Source: Halomonas aestuarii | GTDB lineage: Bacteria; Pseudomonadota; Gammaproteobacteria; Pseudomonadales; Halomonadaceae | Assembly: GCF_001886615.1 (NCBI RefSeq) | Contig: NZ_CP018139.1 | Coordinates: 310,001-374,000 of the forward strand | Length of the DNA: 64,000 nt | Direction of reading: 5' to 3' | In this document: positions 8,618-19,200 of the stretch, piece after piece | Layout: every line of letters starts with the position of its first letter | Position numbering within the stretch: the first letter of the stretch is position 1 | Position numbers and translations under genes: made by a program | The notes under the pieces: generated by a model | Told to the model about the DNA's origin: nothing | Seen by the model: the letters and a program-made list of their open reading frames with translations, nothing else | Database searches by the model: none

Positions 8618-9007
8618 ATGAGAACCCCGATGCCCCATGTTCGCAGCTGGCCGCTGGGCGGCGTCGACGAGGACGGTGCCCTGACATGGGCCACAGACGA
8701 TCAGAGCGTGCGCGAGGTGATGCTGAACATCCTGCTGACCCGTCCCGGCGAACGTCTGCAGCGGCCGGACTTCGGCGCCGGCCTGCTGAACTTCGTCCAC
8801 CAGCCCAACAACGAGACCACCCGGAACCTCATCGCCGGTGTGGTCAGGAAATCCCTCACGCTGTGGGAGCCGCGCGTGCTGGTGGACGCCGTCGACGTCA
8901 GCCCCGGTCCGGACGACGTGTCGGAGGTGCACATCAATATCCGCTATCGACTGCGGCACAACCCGGCCCCCGCCGAACTGGGGCTGACCCTGAACCTGGG
9001 CGTCTAA
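8618..9007 (+). CDS. Baseplate wedge protein, GPW/gp25 family
   Basis: A 129-residue gp25-like wedge protein. Diagnostic features are VREVMLNILLTRPGERLQRPDFGAGL (the RPGER..P.FG motif of the family), LRNLI-type helix (TTRNLIAGVVRKSLTLWEPRV), and the terminal beta-hairpin VHINIRYRLRHN. In phages, T6SS (TssE) and eCIS this protein links wedge to sheath and helps start sheath polymerisation. Start at 8618; a second in-frame ATG at 8630 would shorten it by four residues and cannot be excluded. Next gene begins 15 bases downstream. Confidence 0.93.
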   Translation: MRTPMPHVRSWPLGGVDEDGALTWATDDQSVREVMLNILLTRPGERLQRPDFGAGLLNFVHQPNNETTRNLIAGVVRKSLTLWEPRVLVDAVDVSPGPDDVSEVHINIRYRLRHNPAPAELGLTLNLGV

Positions 9008-9022
9008 GGAGGACGTGAGACC

Positions 9023-11215
9023 ATGCCATTACCGGTCCCCAATCTGGATGATCGCCGCTTCGACGACCTGGTCGCCGAAGCCAGGGAGCGCCTCGCCACC
9101 CATCTGCCGGAACTGACGCAGATCGCGCCGGGCGATCCGATGCATGGTTTCATCGACCTGTTCGCGTGGCTCACCGAAACCATCCTCTACCGCGCCAACC
9201 TGATTCCCGAACGGCAGCGACGCATCCTGCTGAACCTGCTGCAGATCCCGGTGCGGCCGGCACGCCCGGCGCGGGGCGTCGTCTGCGTCGATGCCGGGCC
9301 CACCAGCGTGACACTGCCGCCGCTGCTCAAGGAGGGCAGTCAGCTGCGGGGCGGCAAGCAGAGCCTGACCACCCGGGGCGAACTGCAACCCACCTGCCTC
9401 GACCTGCAGGTACTGATCAAGCAGCGCCTGACCCCCGACGACCTGGCGGCACTGGGCATGACGCTGCAGGACCTCCACGAGCAGTTCGGACTGCGCAGGG
9501 GCGAAACGCCCAGCCCGTTCCAGCCGAGGCGTTTCGAGCTGGGTCGCGAACGGCTCAGCCTGGCCCGGAGCCTGGATCACAGCTTCTACCTGGCCTGCAT
9601 CGCGCCGAAAGCACTGGACGACCACCTGGACCAGCTGCGCGACAACCTGGCGGGCATTCGCCTGAACCTGGCCATCGCACCGGCGGACAACCTGGAGGGC
9701 GACAGCGTCGGCGACCTGGAGGCACGCCACCTGCTGTGGGAACTGGTCGCCCCGGGGGCCGACGGCGCTACCCGCTTCCTGCCCCTGGATGTCATGTCCG
9801 ATACGTCGCTGGGGGGACGCCAGACCGGCGTGGTACGGCTGCGCCTTCCCGACAACAGCGCCCTGTTCGAGGGCTTCGCCAGCGCCGACCCCATGTTCGA
9901 CGGCAGCAAGCACCTTCCGCCGGCGCTGGACGATGCGGTCGAGGCGACTCGGGTGGCGCTGTGGCTCCGCCTGCGCTGTCCGGACGACCCGGACCTGCAA
10001 CTGGGGTATCTGGCCCTGAACGGCGTCGACGTCCTGGCCCAGGGCCTGCGGCGGGACCGGATCGTCGGCCTCGGCACCGGGTTGCCGGATCAGGTCGTCG
10101 CCCTGCCCGATCAGCAGATCGACGCCGGCAGCCTGGACCTGCAGGTCGAGGAGGATGGCGCCTGGGTGCAGTGGCGGGGGGCCGACTACCTCGCGGGCCA
10201 GGGACCGGATGCCCGGGTCTATCGACTCGACCCGGAATCGGGCTACGTCACCTTCGGCGACGGCCTGGAGAACGGCCGTCGCCCGCCCCGCGGGGCCCGC
10301 ATCCGCATCGCCCAGTACCGCTACGGCGGCGGCGAGGCCGGCAACCTGCCCGCGGGCAGCATCAGGGAAATCGTCGACGGCAGCCCTCGTTTCACGCTGC
10401 GTCATGAGTGGCCGCTGCGCGGCGGTCGCGACGCCGAAACCGTGGAACAGGCGGAGCAGCGCATCCCCCAGTTTCTCACCCACCGCAACCGCGCGGTGAC
10501 CGCCACCGACTTCCAGCTGATCTGTCGCGGCAATCCGGTGAATCCGGTGGCGCGTGCCGAGGTCGTCGAAGGCTTCCTGCCGGGCCACACCCTGGAGGCA
10601 GCGCGCCATGACGTGCCCGGCGTGGTCAGCGTCTTCGTGCTGCCGCCGGCACAGGTCGGCATCGGCAACTGGCCGAAGCCCAGCAAGGCGCTGCTCAAGG
10701 ACCTGTTCAACTACCTGCTGGAGCGCATCCTGATCGGCACCGAGCTGTACGTGCTGAGCCCGCAGTTCGTCCCCCTCGCGGTCAGTATCCTGGTGCAGGT
10801 GCGGGATTCGCAGACCGAACAGGAGACCCTCAAGGCGGTCCAGGCCGCCGTCACCGAATACCTCTGGCCGCTGTCGCCAGGCGGCGCCAGCGGCGAAGGC
10901 TGGGCCCTGGGCCGCACGGTGCGGGCCAACGAACTGCTGACCCGGGCGGCTCGGGTCGACGGCGTGCAGGCGGTCAACGCCGTGACGCTGTTCGAACAGA
11001 CCACCCGGGACGGCAAGCCCCTGTGGCGGCGCCTGCCCGAGGCGGAAGACCTGGACCTGACCGGCTACCAGTTGCCGGAACTGATGGGCGTTCGGGCAGG
11101 CATCGGCGGTACCGGGGACACACCGCCTCTGCCCGGCGGGATCGATCCCTCGCAGGGCGCGCCGGGTGACCGTGGAGACGGTATCGCCGTGCCGGTGATA
11201 CCGGATGTGTGCTGA
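9023..11215 (+). CDS. Baseplate assembly protein, gpJ-like (TIGR02243-type)
   Basis: A 730-residue gpJ-type baseplate wedge protein. Typical features: N-terminal FDDLVAEARERLATHLPELTQIAPGDPMHGFIDLFAWLTETILYRANLIPERQRRILLNLLQI, the segment VYRLDPESGYVTFGDGLENGRRPPRGARIRIAQYRYGGGEAGNLPAG (strongly conserved in the family), and GRDAETVEQAEQRIPQFLTHRNRAVTATDFQLI. The C-terminus has a gpJ-like domain with LAVSILVQVRDSQTEQETLKAVQAAVTEYL. It makes the wedge lattice of the baseplate with gp25 and gpI. The stop TGA shares its A with the next ATG (TGATG at 11213-11217). Confidence 0.92.
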   Translation: MPLPVPNLDDRRFDDLVAEARERLATHLPELTQIAPGDPMHGFIDLFAWLTETILYRANLIPERQRRILLNLLQIPVRPARPARGVVCVDAGPTSVTLPPLLKEGSQLRGGKQSLTTRGELQPTCLDLQVLIKQRLTPDDLAALGMTLQDLHEQFGLRRGETPSPFQPRRFELGRERLSLARSLDHSFYLACIAPKALDDHLDQLRDNLAGIRLNLAIAPADNLEGDSVGDLEARHLLWELVAPGADGATRFLPLDVMSDTSLGGRQTGVVRLRLPDNSALFEGFASADPMFDGSKHLPPALDDAVEATRVALWLRLRCPDDPDLQLGYLALNGVDVLAQGLRRDRIVGLGTGLPDQVVALPDQQIDAGSLDLQVEEDGAWVQWRGADYLAGQGPDARVYRLDPESGYVTFGDGLENGRRPPRGARIRIAQYRYGGGEAGNLPAGSIREIVDGSPRFTLRHEWPLRGGRDAETVEQAEQRIPQFLTHRNRAVTATDFQLICRGNPVNPVARAEVVEGFLPGHTLEAARHDVPGVVSVFVLPPAQVGIGNWPKPSKALLKDLFNYLLERILIGTELYVLSPQFVPLAVSILVQVRDSQTEQETLKAVQAAVTEYLWPLSPGGASGEGWALGRTVRANELLTRAARVDGVQAVNAVTLFEQTTRDGKPLWRRLPEAEDLDLTGYQLPELMGVRAGIGGTGDTPPLPGGIDPSQGAPGDRGDGIAVPVIPDVC

Positions 11216-13578
11216 TGGACGTTAACAACACCCCCTACTTCCTGCTGCGCAGCGAGGCAGAGCTGGCCGAAGGCTCACGACGGCTGCAGTGGCACGCCGG
11301 CAGGCAGGCCCTGACCCTGGCGCAGAATCAGAGCCTGCGCCTGCCCGCCAGCGACGCGGTGGCCGCGCTCGCCGCCTGGCAAGCGGCGACACCGATGGCG
11401 GTGGACACCCACTACCAGGTCGCGCGACTCGGCGCCGATGCCCGCTCGGTGGAGTTCAACAGCGGCCGGGGCTGGCTGCCGCTGAAGGACGGGGAACTGA
11501 ACAGCCTCAGCGCACCGGCTGGCACCCTGAGGGACCTGAACCTGAACCGAGAAGGCCGTCTTGCGGTGCCGTTCAGCGACGACATCGACCAGCACGGCCT
11601 GTTGCTGTTCCATCTGCGCCAGCGCTGGCTGACCCGGTGTGCACTGCCGGTGGCGCCGCGCCGCGCCTGGGTGGACGCGGACGATCGCGTCTGGTGTATC
11701 GGCGCCGACCGGCTGATGCTCTGCCAGGGCGAACCCCTGCCGCTGCCCTATGCGCCCCGCGACGATCGCTTCGAGCCATTGACGCCCAATCCCGAGGCAC
11801 TTGGCCTGCGCTGGCAGCAGCCGCTGCCGTCCGGGTGGGAAGCCCTGGCGCTGTGCGGCGACCGGGAGCGGCTCTATGTCCTGGTGCACGATGGCGCCGG
11901 CAGCCAGCGTATCCTCGTCCGCTCGCGATCGACCGTCAGCGACCGCCCGTACCAGAGCTACGCCATGGGCGGCGACGTCCCCTTCGCCATCGACCTGGAG
12001 ATGGCCGGTCCCGGCCGGCTCGCGGCCCTGACGCCGCGGCAGGCGGACGATACCCCTTTCCGCCAGCGGGACTGCCCGGTGCTCGGCCTGCAGCGGGATG
12101 CCGGCAGCGACGTCGGCGAAGCGCGCCTGATCCTCGAGCGCTATCCCATGCTGTCGCTGGCGGTACCCCGTTTCGCCAGCAGCGCCGACGGTCAATTGCG
12201 TTACCAGGCCAAGCCGGACGCGGACTACCCGGACGTCGACCCGCGGCCGCGGGAACTGCACGCCCTGCGCCAGCCCCGTTACCACCTGGAGGCCGCGGCC
12301 CTGCTGCAGGAGGTGCTGGATTCGGGCGCCCCCAACACCATCTGGCACCGGGTCTACCTCGATGCCTGCATCCCGCCCGGTTGCGCCATCAGACTGTCGG
12401 CGAGGGTCTACGACACCCCGGAACAACGGGGCAGCGCCGAACTGATCGAGCAGCCGGTGCCCGTGTGGAACCCCCTCCCCTCGGAGCTGGCATTCCAACA
12501 GGCCCTGTCCGGACACGAGCCCGGCCAGCGGGGACTGTTCGAGCTGCTGTTGCAGCGCCCCAGCGGCCCGGTACGCCGACTGACCGGACGCTATCTGCAG
12601 TTGCGGGTAGGGTTGCGCGGCACCGGGCGCTCGACGCCGTCCCTGCATGCCATCCGGGTGTATCAGCCACGATTCTCCTACCAGGAGGCCTACCTGCCGG
12701 AACTGTACCGGCAGGAGCTGAGTTACGACCCCGCCAACGACAGCGGGCCGGCCAACGGCGCCGATACCCGCGAGCGGCTGCTGGCGAGCTTCGAGGGCGT
12801 TCTCACCCCGATCGAGGGCCGCATCGCCGCCAGCGACCAGCTGCTCCATCCCGATGCGGCGCCGAGGCAAAACCTGCACTGGCTGGCTCGCTCCATCGGC
12901 GCGGACCTGCCGGCTCACTGGCCCCTGGCGCGGCAGCGGCGCTGGCTGAAACAGGTCACCCTGATCCAGCAGTACAAGGGCACCCTGCCGGCGGCGAACC
13001 TGGCGCTGGACATCCTCACCGACGGCGGCGTGCAGCGGGGCGACGTCGTGGTGCTGGAGAACTTCCGGTTGCGCCGCACCATGGCGACCATCCTCGGACG
13101 CCACCTGGACGACGCCGACCACCCCTTGACGCTCGGCACCGGCATGAGCGGCAACAGCATCGTCGGGGACAGCCTGATCCTGTCGGACATGAACGCGCGG
13201 GAATTCCTGGCGATGTTCGCGCCGGAACTGGCGACGGAAGAGGAGGCCCTGGCGGTCGAGGCCTTCTTCGAGCGTTACGGTCACCGCCTCAGCGTATTGC
13301 TGCACGGCCCCGCACGGCAGCAGCGCAACGCCGTCGAAGAGATGCTCAGGCAGCAGCTACCGGCGCACCTGCAGTGGCGCATCATCGAGACCGAGCGGCC
13401 CTTCATCCTGGGCACCTCGCCGCTGCTGAGCGTGGACACCTACCTGGAACGGCAACCCGATGCCGAGCCGGTCATCCTCGACGAAACCCGCATTGGACAG
13501 GACGGCCTGCTGCACAACCCTGTGGCGTTTTCGCCGCGGGACATCAACGCCGGCGCCCGACGAGGAGACGAACCATGA
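11215..13578 (+). CDS. Baseplate protein, gpI-like (TIGR02242-type) with large N-terminal extension
   Basis: A 787-residue protein from the ATG at 11215, which overlaps the previous stop by one base; a GTG two codons earlier is less likely. The gpI-like tail domain lies at about residues 485-690: ERLLASFEGVLTPIEGRIA, ASDQLLHPDAAP, NLHWLARSIGADL, WPLARQRRWLKQVTLIQQYKGT, then LGTGMSGNSIVGDSLI. About 480 residues precede it, with beta-rich repeats (AWVDADDRVWCIGAD, ALALCGDRERLYVLVHD, GPGRLAALTPRQ) that suggest a propeller-like fold, and a segment HRVYLDACIPPGCAIRLSARVYDT resembling a beta-sandwich. The extension may be outward-facing. Role as baseplate wedge is from family and position; the fold of the extension is inference. 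Confidence 0.85.
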   Translation: MDVNNTPYFLLRSEAELAEGSRRLQWHAGRQALTLAQNQSLRLPASDAVAALAAWQAATPMAVDTHYQVARLGADARSVEFNSGRGWLPLKDGELNSLSAPAGTLRDLNLNREGRLAVPFSDDIDQHGLLLFHLRQRWLTRCALPVAPRRAWVDADDRVWCIGADRLMLCQGEPLPLPYAPRDDRFEPLTPNPEALGLRWQQPLPSGWEALALCGDRERLYVLVHDGAGSQRILVRSRSTVSDRPYQSYAMGGDVPFAIDLEMAGPGRLAALTPRQADDTPFRQRDCPVLGLQRDAGSDVGEARLILERYPMLSLAVPRFASSADGQLRYQAKPDADYPDVDPRPRELHALRQPRYHLEAAALLQEVLDSGAPNTIWHRVYLDACIPPGCAIRLSARVYDTPEQRGSAELIEQPVPVWNPLPSELAFQQALSGHEPGQRGLFELLLQRPSGPVRRLTGRYLQLRVGLRGTGRSTPSLHAIRVYQPRFSYQEAYLPELYRQELSYDPANDSGPANGADTRERLLASFEGVLTPIEGRIAASDQLLHPDAAPRQNLHWLARSIGADLPAHWPLARQRRWLKQVTLIQQYKGTLPAANLALDILTDGGVQRGDVVVLENFRLRRTMATILGRHLDDADHPLTLGTGMSGNSIVGDSLILSDMNAREFLAMFAPELATEEEALAVEAFFERYGHRLSVLLHGPARQQRNAVEEMLRQQLPAHLQWRIIETERPFILGTSPLLSVDTYLERQPDAEPVILDETRIGQDGLLHNPVAFSPRDINAGARRGDEP

Positions 13579-13587
13579 GGAGGCCCC

Positions 13588-14487
13588 ATGAGTAACCAGG
13601 ACGACCTGCCGACCCTGAAACAGGATGACCGGCTGGCGGAGCCGCTGCGCCGGGTGTCCTACGAGGCCGGCATGATGCTGGGGCTGGAGGCCACCCGCGA
13701 CGAACAGGCCTACCACCGACGCCGCCTCACCCGCCACCAGTACTGGCTGCACGGTCACGGCACGCTGGCGGGACTGAACGTGAGCATGGACCCGGACAGC
13801 CATGACAATGATGCGGACGATGTCCTGGTGCGGCTGCAGGTGAGCCCCGGCATCGCCATCGACGGGCTGGGCCGGGAAGTGCTGGTGCACGAGACCTACT
13901 GCATCAATCTGCGCCAGTGGCTGGATGCCCAGAGCGAGGGTGACCTGCTCGAAGGCTTCGATGGCGACAACGAACAGCTCTGGCTGAAGGTCTCCGTACG
14001 CCAGAAGGATTGCCCCCTGGCACGGCAACCGGTGCTGACGCGCAAGCTCAACCTCAGCACCGATTCGGTCCAGCCCAGCCGCACCGCCGACAGCGTGCAG
14101 CTCGAACTGATTCCCGAACTGCCGCCGGCGCCGGACGAGCGCTTCGCGCCCTGGGCCAGCCACCCCCCGGTGGCGGATGCGGCGCCCAGCCTCACCGCCG
14201 CCGAACAGCAGACCCTGGACGAGCTGGAGCTGAGCAATCCCGCCGCGGCCGCGCAGCTGAGCCTGCACGCCAGGCTGCTGCACGCCCTGGACGCCGGCGG
14301 CGTGGCCACCACCAACCTGGCGGACGACCTGGAAGCCGGCGCACGCCTGCTGCTGGCCCGTATCAGCATCAGTACCGCCGACCCGGTCAACCTCGTGGTG
14401 AACCCGCAGCGGATCAGCATCAACAATCTGGTGCGACCCTTCCTCACCACCGCCAGCCAGCTGGCCTGGCTCAAACGGCAAGGCTGA
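13588..14487 (+). CDS. eCIS protein of the 'Y-x-G-x-x-L / G-x-x-x-GL' family, copy 1 (short)
   Basis: A 299-residue protein of unknown function, first of three consecutive genes that share an N-terminal motif. Here it reads RVSYEAGMMLGLEATRDEQAYHRRRLTRH (about residues 22-50), then HGHGTLAGLNV, then a strand ending in VSPGIAIDGLGREVLV. The same order (F/Y-x-x-G, L, E, R-x-Q-x-Y, RL, G-x-x-x-GL, PG-hydrophobic, GR-x-L) appears in the next two proteins. The rest is acidic and helical, without recognised domains. I have seen this motif type in proteins of eCIS and phage-tail-like loci, where they remain hypothetical; a baseplate or fibre role is a guess. Start has AGGAGG nearby at 13579. Confidence 0.82.
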   Translation: MSNQDDLPTLKQDDRLAEPLRRVSYEAGMMLGLEATRDEQAYHRRRLTRHQYWLHGHGTLAGLNVSMDPDSHDNDADDVLVRLQVSPGIAIDGLGREVLVHETYCINLRQWLDAQSEGDLLEGFDGDNEQLWLKVSVRQKDCPLARQPVLTRKLNLSTDSVQPSRTADSVQLELIPELPPAPDERFAPWASHPPVADAAPSLTAAEQQTLDELELSNPAAAAQLSLHARLLHALDAGGVATTNLADDLEAGARLLLARISISTADPVNLVVNPQRISINNLVRPFLTTASQLAWLKRQG

Positions 14488-14549
14488 AGCGACATGACGA
14501 TACCGCTCCTGTTCAGTGGCCGGGTACATCAAGCATGCGAGGAGAGACC

Positions 14550-16280
14550 ATGAGCGAGATACTGTTTCAACCCCTGGGGGATCCCATCGCCGCCGGCGAG
14601 CGCCTGGAGCATATCGCTGACATCGACCCGCGCATGACCCGCACCCACTACTTCGACGGCCGCCTGCTCACCGCCGAGGACCTGGAGCGGGACCAGATCT
14701 ACCTGGACCAGCGACTGCGGGAGATCGGCAAGGTACTGGGCCAGGGCGTGATCGCTGGCCTGGACCTCGACTACGACCCCTTTTCCGGCCTGCTGACCCT
14801 GGAGCCAGGACTGGGCATCACGGCCCTCGGCCGCGTGCTTCAGCTCAACCGCCAACTGCTGGTAAGCCTCGGGGACCGGGCCCTCATCGCCCAGCTCAAC
14901 GACAGCAAGTACCGACGCTTCAACCGCGGGCTCTATGCGGTGGTACTGAAATACGTCGAGGTGGCCACCGACGTCGCCGAGGTGTTCCCGACGGACCTGG
15001 CCTCCAGGCGCGGCGCCGATTACGCCATGGTGACGGAATCGGTGCAGCTGGGCCTGGTTCCCCTGCCCCTGCCGTTGCCGCAACAGAACCCGCTGCACAT
15101 CCGCGCCAACCTGATGCGGGAGCTGCTGGGCCACGACCTCGCCGATGCCCTGATGCCGGAGGATAGTGTGGCGCTGGGGCTCGTCGCCATCCAGAACGAC
15201 ACCCCTCAGTGGCTCGACAGCGAGCTGCTGCGCCAGCCGGCTCGGCAGCAGGCGGGCGCGACGGATCTGCAACACGACCTGTCGCGCCAGTACGAGGCCC
15301 TGCTCGCCGACATCTTCACCGAGCGGGCCGGCGGCAGTCTCGACAACCACTTCGCCGCCCGGGACTATTTCAGCCTGCTGCCGCCGGTGGGCACCGTGCC
15401 CCGCGACGCCATCGACGCGGTCAACGGCCACCAGGGCTATTTCCCCGAGCATTTCAACGTCCACGTCGCGCCGATTCGGCTGTCGGACCTGGAACTGATC
15501 CGGGCCGAGTCGCTGCTGCTGCCGAATATCGATCTGAACGCCCGTGAAGGCGTCGACATCGTGGTGCTGGCGCCGCTGACGAACCAGGACTATGGCCTCT
15601 ACGCCCCCCAGTTGGAACGGGATGTCGACCCGGAGAGCCGACGCCTGCCGCAGCTGGACCTGCTGCGCCTGAAACTCTACCCGGTGCAGCCAGTGCACCA
15701 CCTCGATACCGATGCCAGCGTCTGGCAGAGCATCTGGGGCGCCGTGGTCGGCGGCCGGCTGATGTACGTGCGGCGACCGATCCGGACGGCAGAAACCGCG
15801 GTGAGCGGGATCGTGCTTGCGCTCGGCAGCAGCGTGCCGGCACCCGCCGAGCCCCCGCCGACCGATGATTCGGTGCCAACCACGCCATCCGACCCCGGCA
15901 GCGTCATCGAGGACGAGGACAGTGTCCTGCTGCGCTTCATCAACCTCGAACGGTTGGCGAAGATTCGTCCGCCCCGGGACGGCCGCGGCGAGGAAGCCCT
16001 GAGGCAGCTGATCGACAGCGTCGGAGACGACGCACCTCGGGTCCTGCAGGCCAATGAATTCCTGATCCGGGTGGAGCGGCACTACGACCCCCTGGTCTGG
16101 CCCACCCTGAGGGTGCTCGTCGAACGGGAAACGCTGCCGTTGCTGCTGGAGAGGCTGCGGGACACCGACGAACGGCACCCTGCCGTGACCGGCAAGCTGG
16201 TGCGGGAGGCCGCCGCAGAACTCGGCATCGAGGGCGACCTCGCGGGCCAGTGGGAAGAGCTGGTGGGACAGATCAACTGA
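14550..16280 (+). CDS. eCIS protein of the same N-terminal family, copy 2
   Basis: A 576-residue protein. The start at 14550 is chosen because GAGGAGAG lies just upstream and because the family motif begins soon after; the frame is open further left only as a shadow of the preceding gene. Motif: MTRTHYFDGRLLTAEDLERDQIYLDQRL, GQGVIAGLDL, LTLEPGLGITALGRVLQL (residues about 28-100). The remainder is a mix of predicted helices and a Pro-rich linker around residue 430 (VPAPAEPPPTDDSVPTTP), then a C-terminal helical part. No catalytic motif is visible. It sits 62 bases after copy 1 and 10 bases before copy 3. Confidence 0.83.
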   Translation: MSEILFQPLGDPIAAGERLEHIADIDPRMTRTHYFDGRLLTAEDLERDQIYLDQRLREIGKVLGQGVIAGLDLDYDPFSGLLTLEPGLGITALGRVLQLNRQLLVSLGDRALIAQLNDSKYRRFNRGLYAVVLKYVEVATDVAEVFPTDLASRRGADYAMVTESVQLGLVPLPLPLPQQNPLHIRANLMRELLGHDLADALMPEDSVALGLVAIQNDTPQWLDSELLRQPARQQAGATDLQHDLSRQYEALLADIFTERAGGSLDNHFAARDYFSLLPPVGTVPRDAIDAVNGHQGYFPEHFNVHVAPIRLSDLELIRAESLLLPNIDLNAREGVDIVVLAPLTNQDYGLYAPQLERDVDPESRRLPQLDLLRLKLYPVQPVHHLDTDASVWQSIWGAVVGGRLMYVRRPIRTAETAVSGIVLALGSSVPAPAEPPPTDDSVPTTPSDPGSVIEDEDSVLLRFINLERLAKIRPPRDGRGEEALRQLIDSVGDDAPRVLQANEFLIRVERHYDPLVWPTLRVLVERETLPLLLERLRDTDERHPAVTGKLVREAAAELGIEGDLAGQWEELVGQIN

Positions 16281-16290
16281 GGAGACGACC

Positions 16291-19200
16291 ATGTCGCTTA
16301 TCCTGCTGCACCGTCCCATCGCCAGCGCCCCGGCGCTCGAACGACTGCACCTGTTTGCCGGACGCCACCTCGGGGAGGAGGAGTTCGACCGCCAGCAGGC
16401 CTATGCCGATGCGCGCCTGGCCACGCTGCTCAAGACCCGTCCCGCGGGCGTGGTCCATGGCCTGCGCCTCGACAGCAGCGGGGCAGGTGACCTCACGGAT
16501 CACGACACCTTCGTCGTCAGCCCGGGCCTCGCCGTCACCCCGCAGGGGCAGACACTCAACCTGCAGACGCCGCTCAAGGCCGAGTGGCGGGGCCTGATCG
16601 AGCATTACCTGGCCCGCACGGCCACGTTGGACGCCACCGGGGTCTATTACCTCACGCTGCAGCAGACCCTCGACACCATCGATGCCCCCAGCGTCGAACC
16701 CTGCCAGCGAGCGGAATTCGATCCCACGCGGGATTCGCGCCTGGTGGCGGTCACCAGCGTGCGGCTCAAGCGGCTGGCCATCGCACCGGAGGTGGTGACC
16801 GGAACGCCGGCGCAACAGCTGCAGAACTGGATCGCCGCGGACCGCGTCGACGGCGAGTTTCTCGGCGGTTTCCACCAGGCCATTCCGCTGGCCCTGCTGG
16901 CGATCAGCACCAGCGACGACACCCACCGCGTGACCTGGGTATCGGAGGCGGCCGGCCGTTACGAGGCGGTTCCCGCCGCCGGCTACCGCGTCCTGCTGAA
17001 CCAGGCCAGCGCCACGCTGCGCCGGACGATGCAGGCCTACGGTGAGCCGACCAATGCCGCCACGCCGCTGGCGGCTTTCCTCGACGCCAACCTGCACCTG
17101 GATTACCTGCCCGCCGCCGGCCAGTTGCCCGTCAACTGGCTGCGGCATCCGGATACCGTCGCGCCCGAGCTGCTCTGGCTGCCGCCTCATCTCGGGGTCG
17201 ACATGGTTCCGGTCCCGGCAGACGCGGTGGGGGAACTGATCGACCGGCACCTGCCGCGCCGGATGATCGACCTGCGACGGCCCGCCGGCGACCGGATCCG
17301 CCTGCTGCTGGCGCTGGACCGCCGCGATTATCGCGCCGATCTGCTCGACATTCCCCCGACGGATGCGCGGCTCGAGGCCGACATCTACCGCTTCTACCTG
17401 CGCGCCTACGACGCCTGGCATCGCTGGCGCAGGCAGTTCGACCATCTCTACTACGTGGAGCCGTCGAATGAGCCGCCGCTGACCGCCCCCGCGGGCTTGT
17501 CCGCCATCGAGCATCGGGTGCTGGACCCGGCGCAGTTCAAGCACCTGGACCTGCCCAGGCCGGCGCTGCCCCCCATCCCGCCGACGGCCCTGTTCGAGAA
17601 CGTCATCCGCCGGGCACTCCAGGCGTCCGGCACACTCGGCACCGACAACGCCCCGCCCTACCCCTACGATCGGGGGATTCCGGCGCCATCGGCCTTCTAT
17701 CGCGACTGGCTGGTGACGGTCGACGACGCCTCGGTACCCCCGCCGGTGCCGACGCCGGACGATGACGGCCTGGTGATCCAGTACGCGGTGGCCCTGGTGG
17801 AGCTGGAGGCCATCGAGAACCAGATCAGGACGATCCGCTCGCGGCTGGAGAAGACCCGGGACCTGCTGTTGCTGCAGCGCCAGCAGCTGGACTCGCAGAC
17901 CGTGGCACTCTCCTCCCTGGCCGGCGGCGTCGCCGGCGACGGCAACGGCCTCAAGGTGGCGCGCTGGCTGCCCTATGCCAGCCTCAACACCAGCCTGATG
18001 CCGGAGGAGCTCACCGCCACCACCCCCGCCGCGGCCGCCCCCGTGGTGCGGACGACCGCCACGCGAGACCCAAGCCCCACGACAACCGGCGGCACCGCCA
18101 CCCGCCTCAGCAGGAGCTTCAGCAGCAGTCTGCTGACGTCCGCGTTGAACACCAGCATCAACAGCACCCCCGCGTACCTGACCACCAAGCCCGAGACCTA
18201 CTCCGCCTTCGAGCTCGGCATCAACAAGCAGCGTCTCGACCTGCTGGCCAACCTGGCCAAGAGCGCCGTCAGCAAGCCGGCCTTCGACGCCCAGGAGTTC
18301 CGTTTCGGCGTGCTGGACCACATCAGCCCCGAGATCGACGAATACAACAAGGCCTATTACGGCATGCGGGACCTGGTGACCACCATCCGCGACCTCTTCG
18401 ACCCCACCGATGCCGCCACCCTCAACAAGAAGCTACGGGTCAGCGAACAGAGTTTCGGCCTGGTCGACCCCTCCCGTCTGGACGACGAGATCGAGACCCG
18501 AACCCAGCAGCTCGCGGACCAGGCAGGACCGACGGAAGGGGAAAGTCAGGATAAGAAGCGACTGCGGCTGCGAGGCCTGGTGGCCAGCCAGAAACGCTAC
18601 GAAGCCCTGTTCAATGCCGGCAAGGTGCTGACCCACTGGATCTCGATCGTCGAGGGGCGCTACAACCGGATCGAGCGCAAGCTCCAGGGCAAGCTGCGCG
18701 AGCACACCCGCACACTGGCGCGGATCGACAAGCTCAGCGGCCGGATCCGGGTGGCCCGGGAGACCCTGGAAAACCTCGATCGCCAGCTGGACGAACAGCT
18801 GGGCGACTACGGCGTGGCCCAGCGCCTGCTCGAGGAGGACTGGCGCCAGGCCCACGACGCCAACCTCGAGCGCTCGCGCATCCTCACCACGGCGCTGCAG
18901 GGGCTCTACTACGTTCGGGTTCGCAATACGCCGGTGTCCATGGTGCTGCCGGATCCCCTGGCCCTGCGCCACCGCGGCCGCCACGACATCGTGCCCGGCT
19001 GCGAAGGGGATGCCGACGCCAGCCTGCCGCAGGAGCTGGAGGGCTTCTTCGACGCCGTGACCGAGATCCCGATGGACGACTGGGCAAGCCTGAAGCCCCT
19101 GCACGCCCAGCTGCCGCCGTTCGAGAAATACGGCTACCTGGGCAAGCTTCGCCAGGCCCGTTTCGCGGCCCGTCCGGCGCGCCCCAGCCTGGACAGTGGG

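Noticed and set aside
6245..8959. A 904-codon - strand frame opposite hub-spike-gp25 genes
   Set aside because: Same GC shadow effect; the + strand carries recognised eCIS families in tight array.
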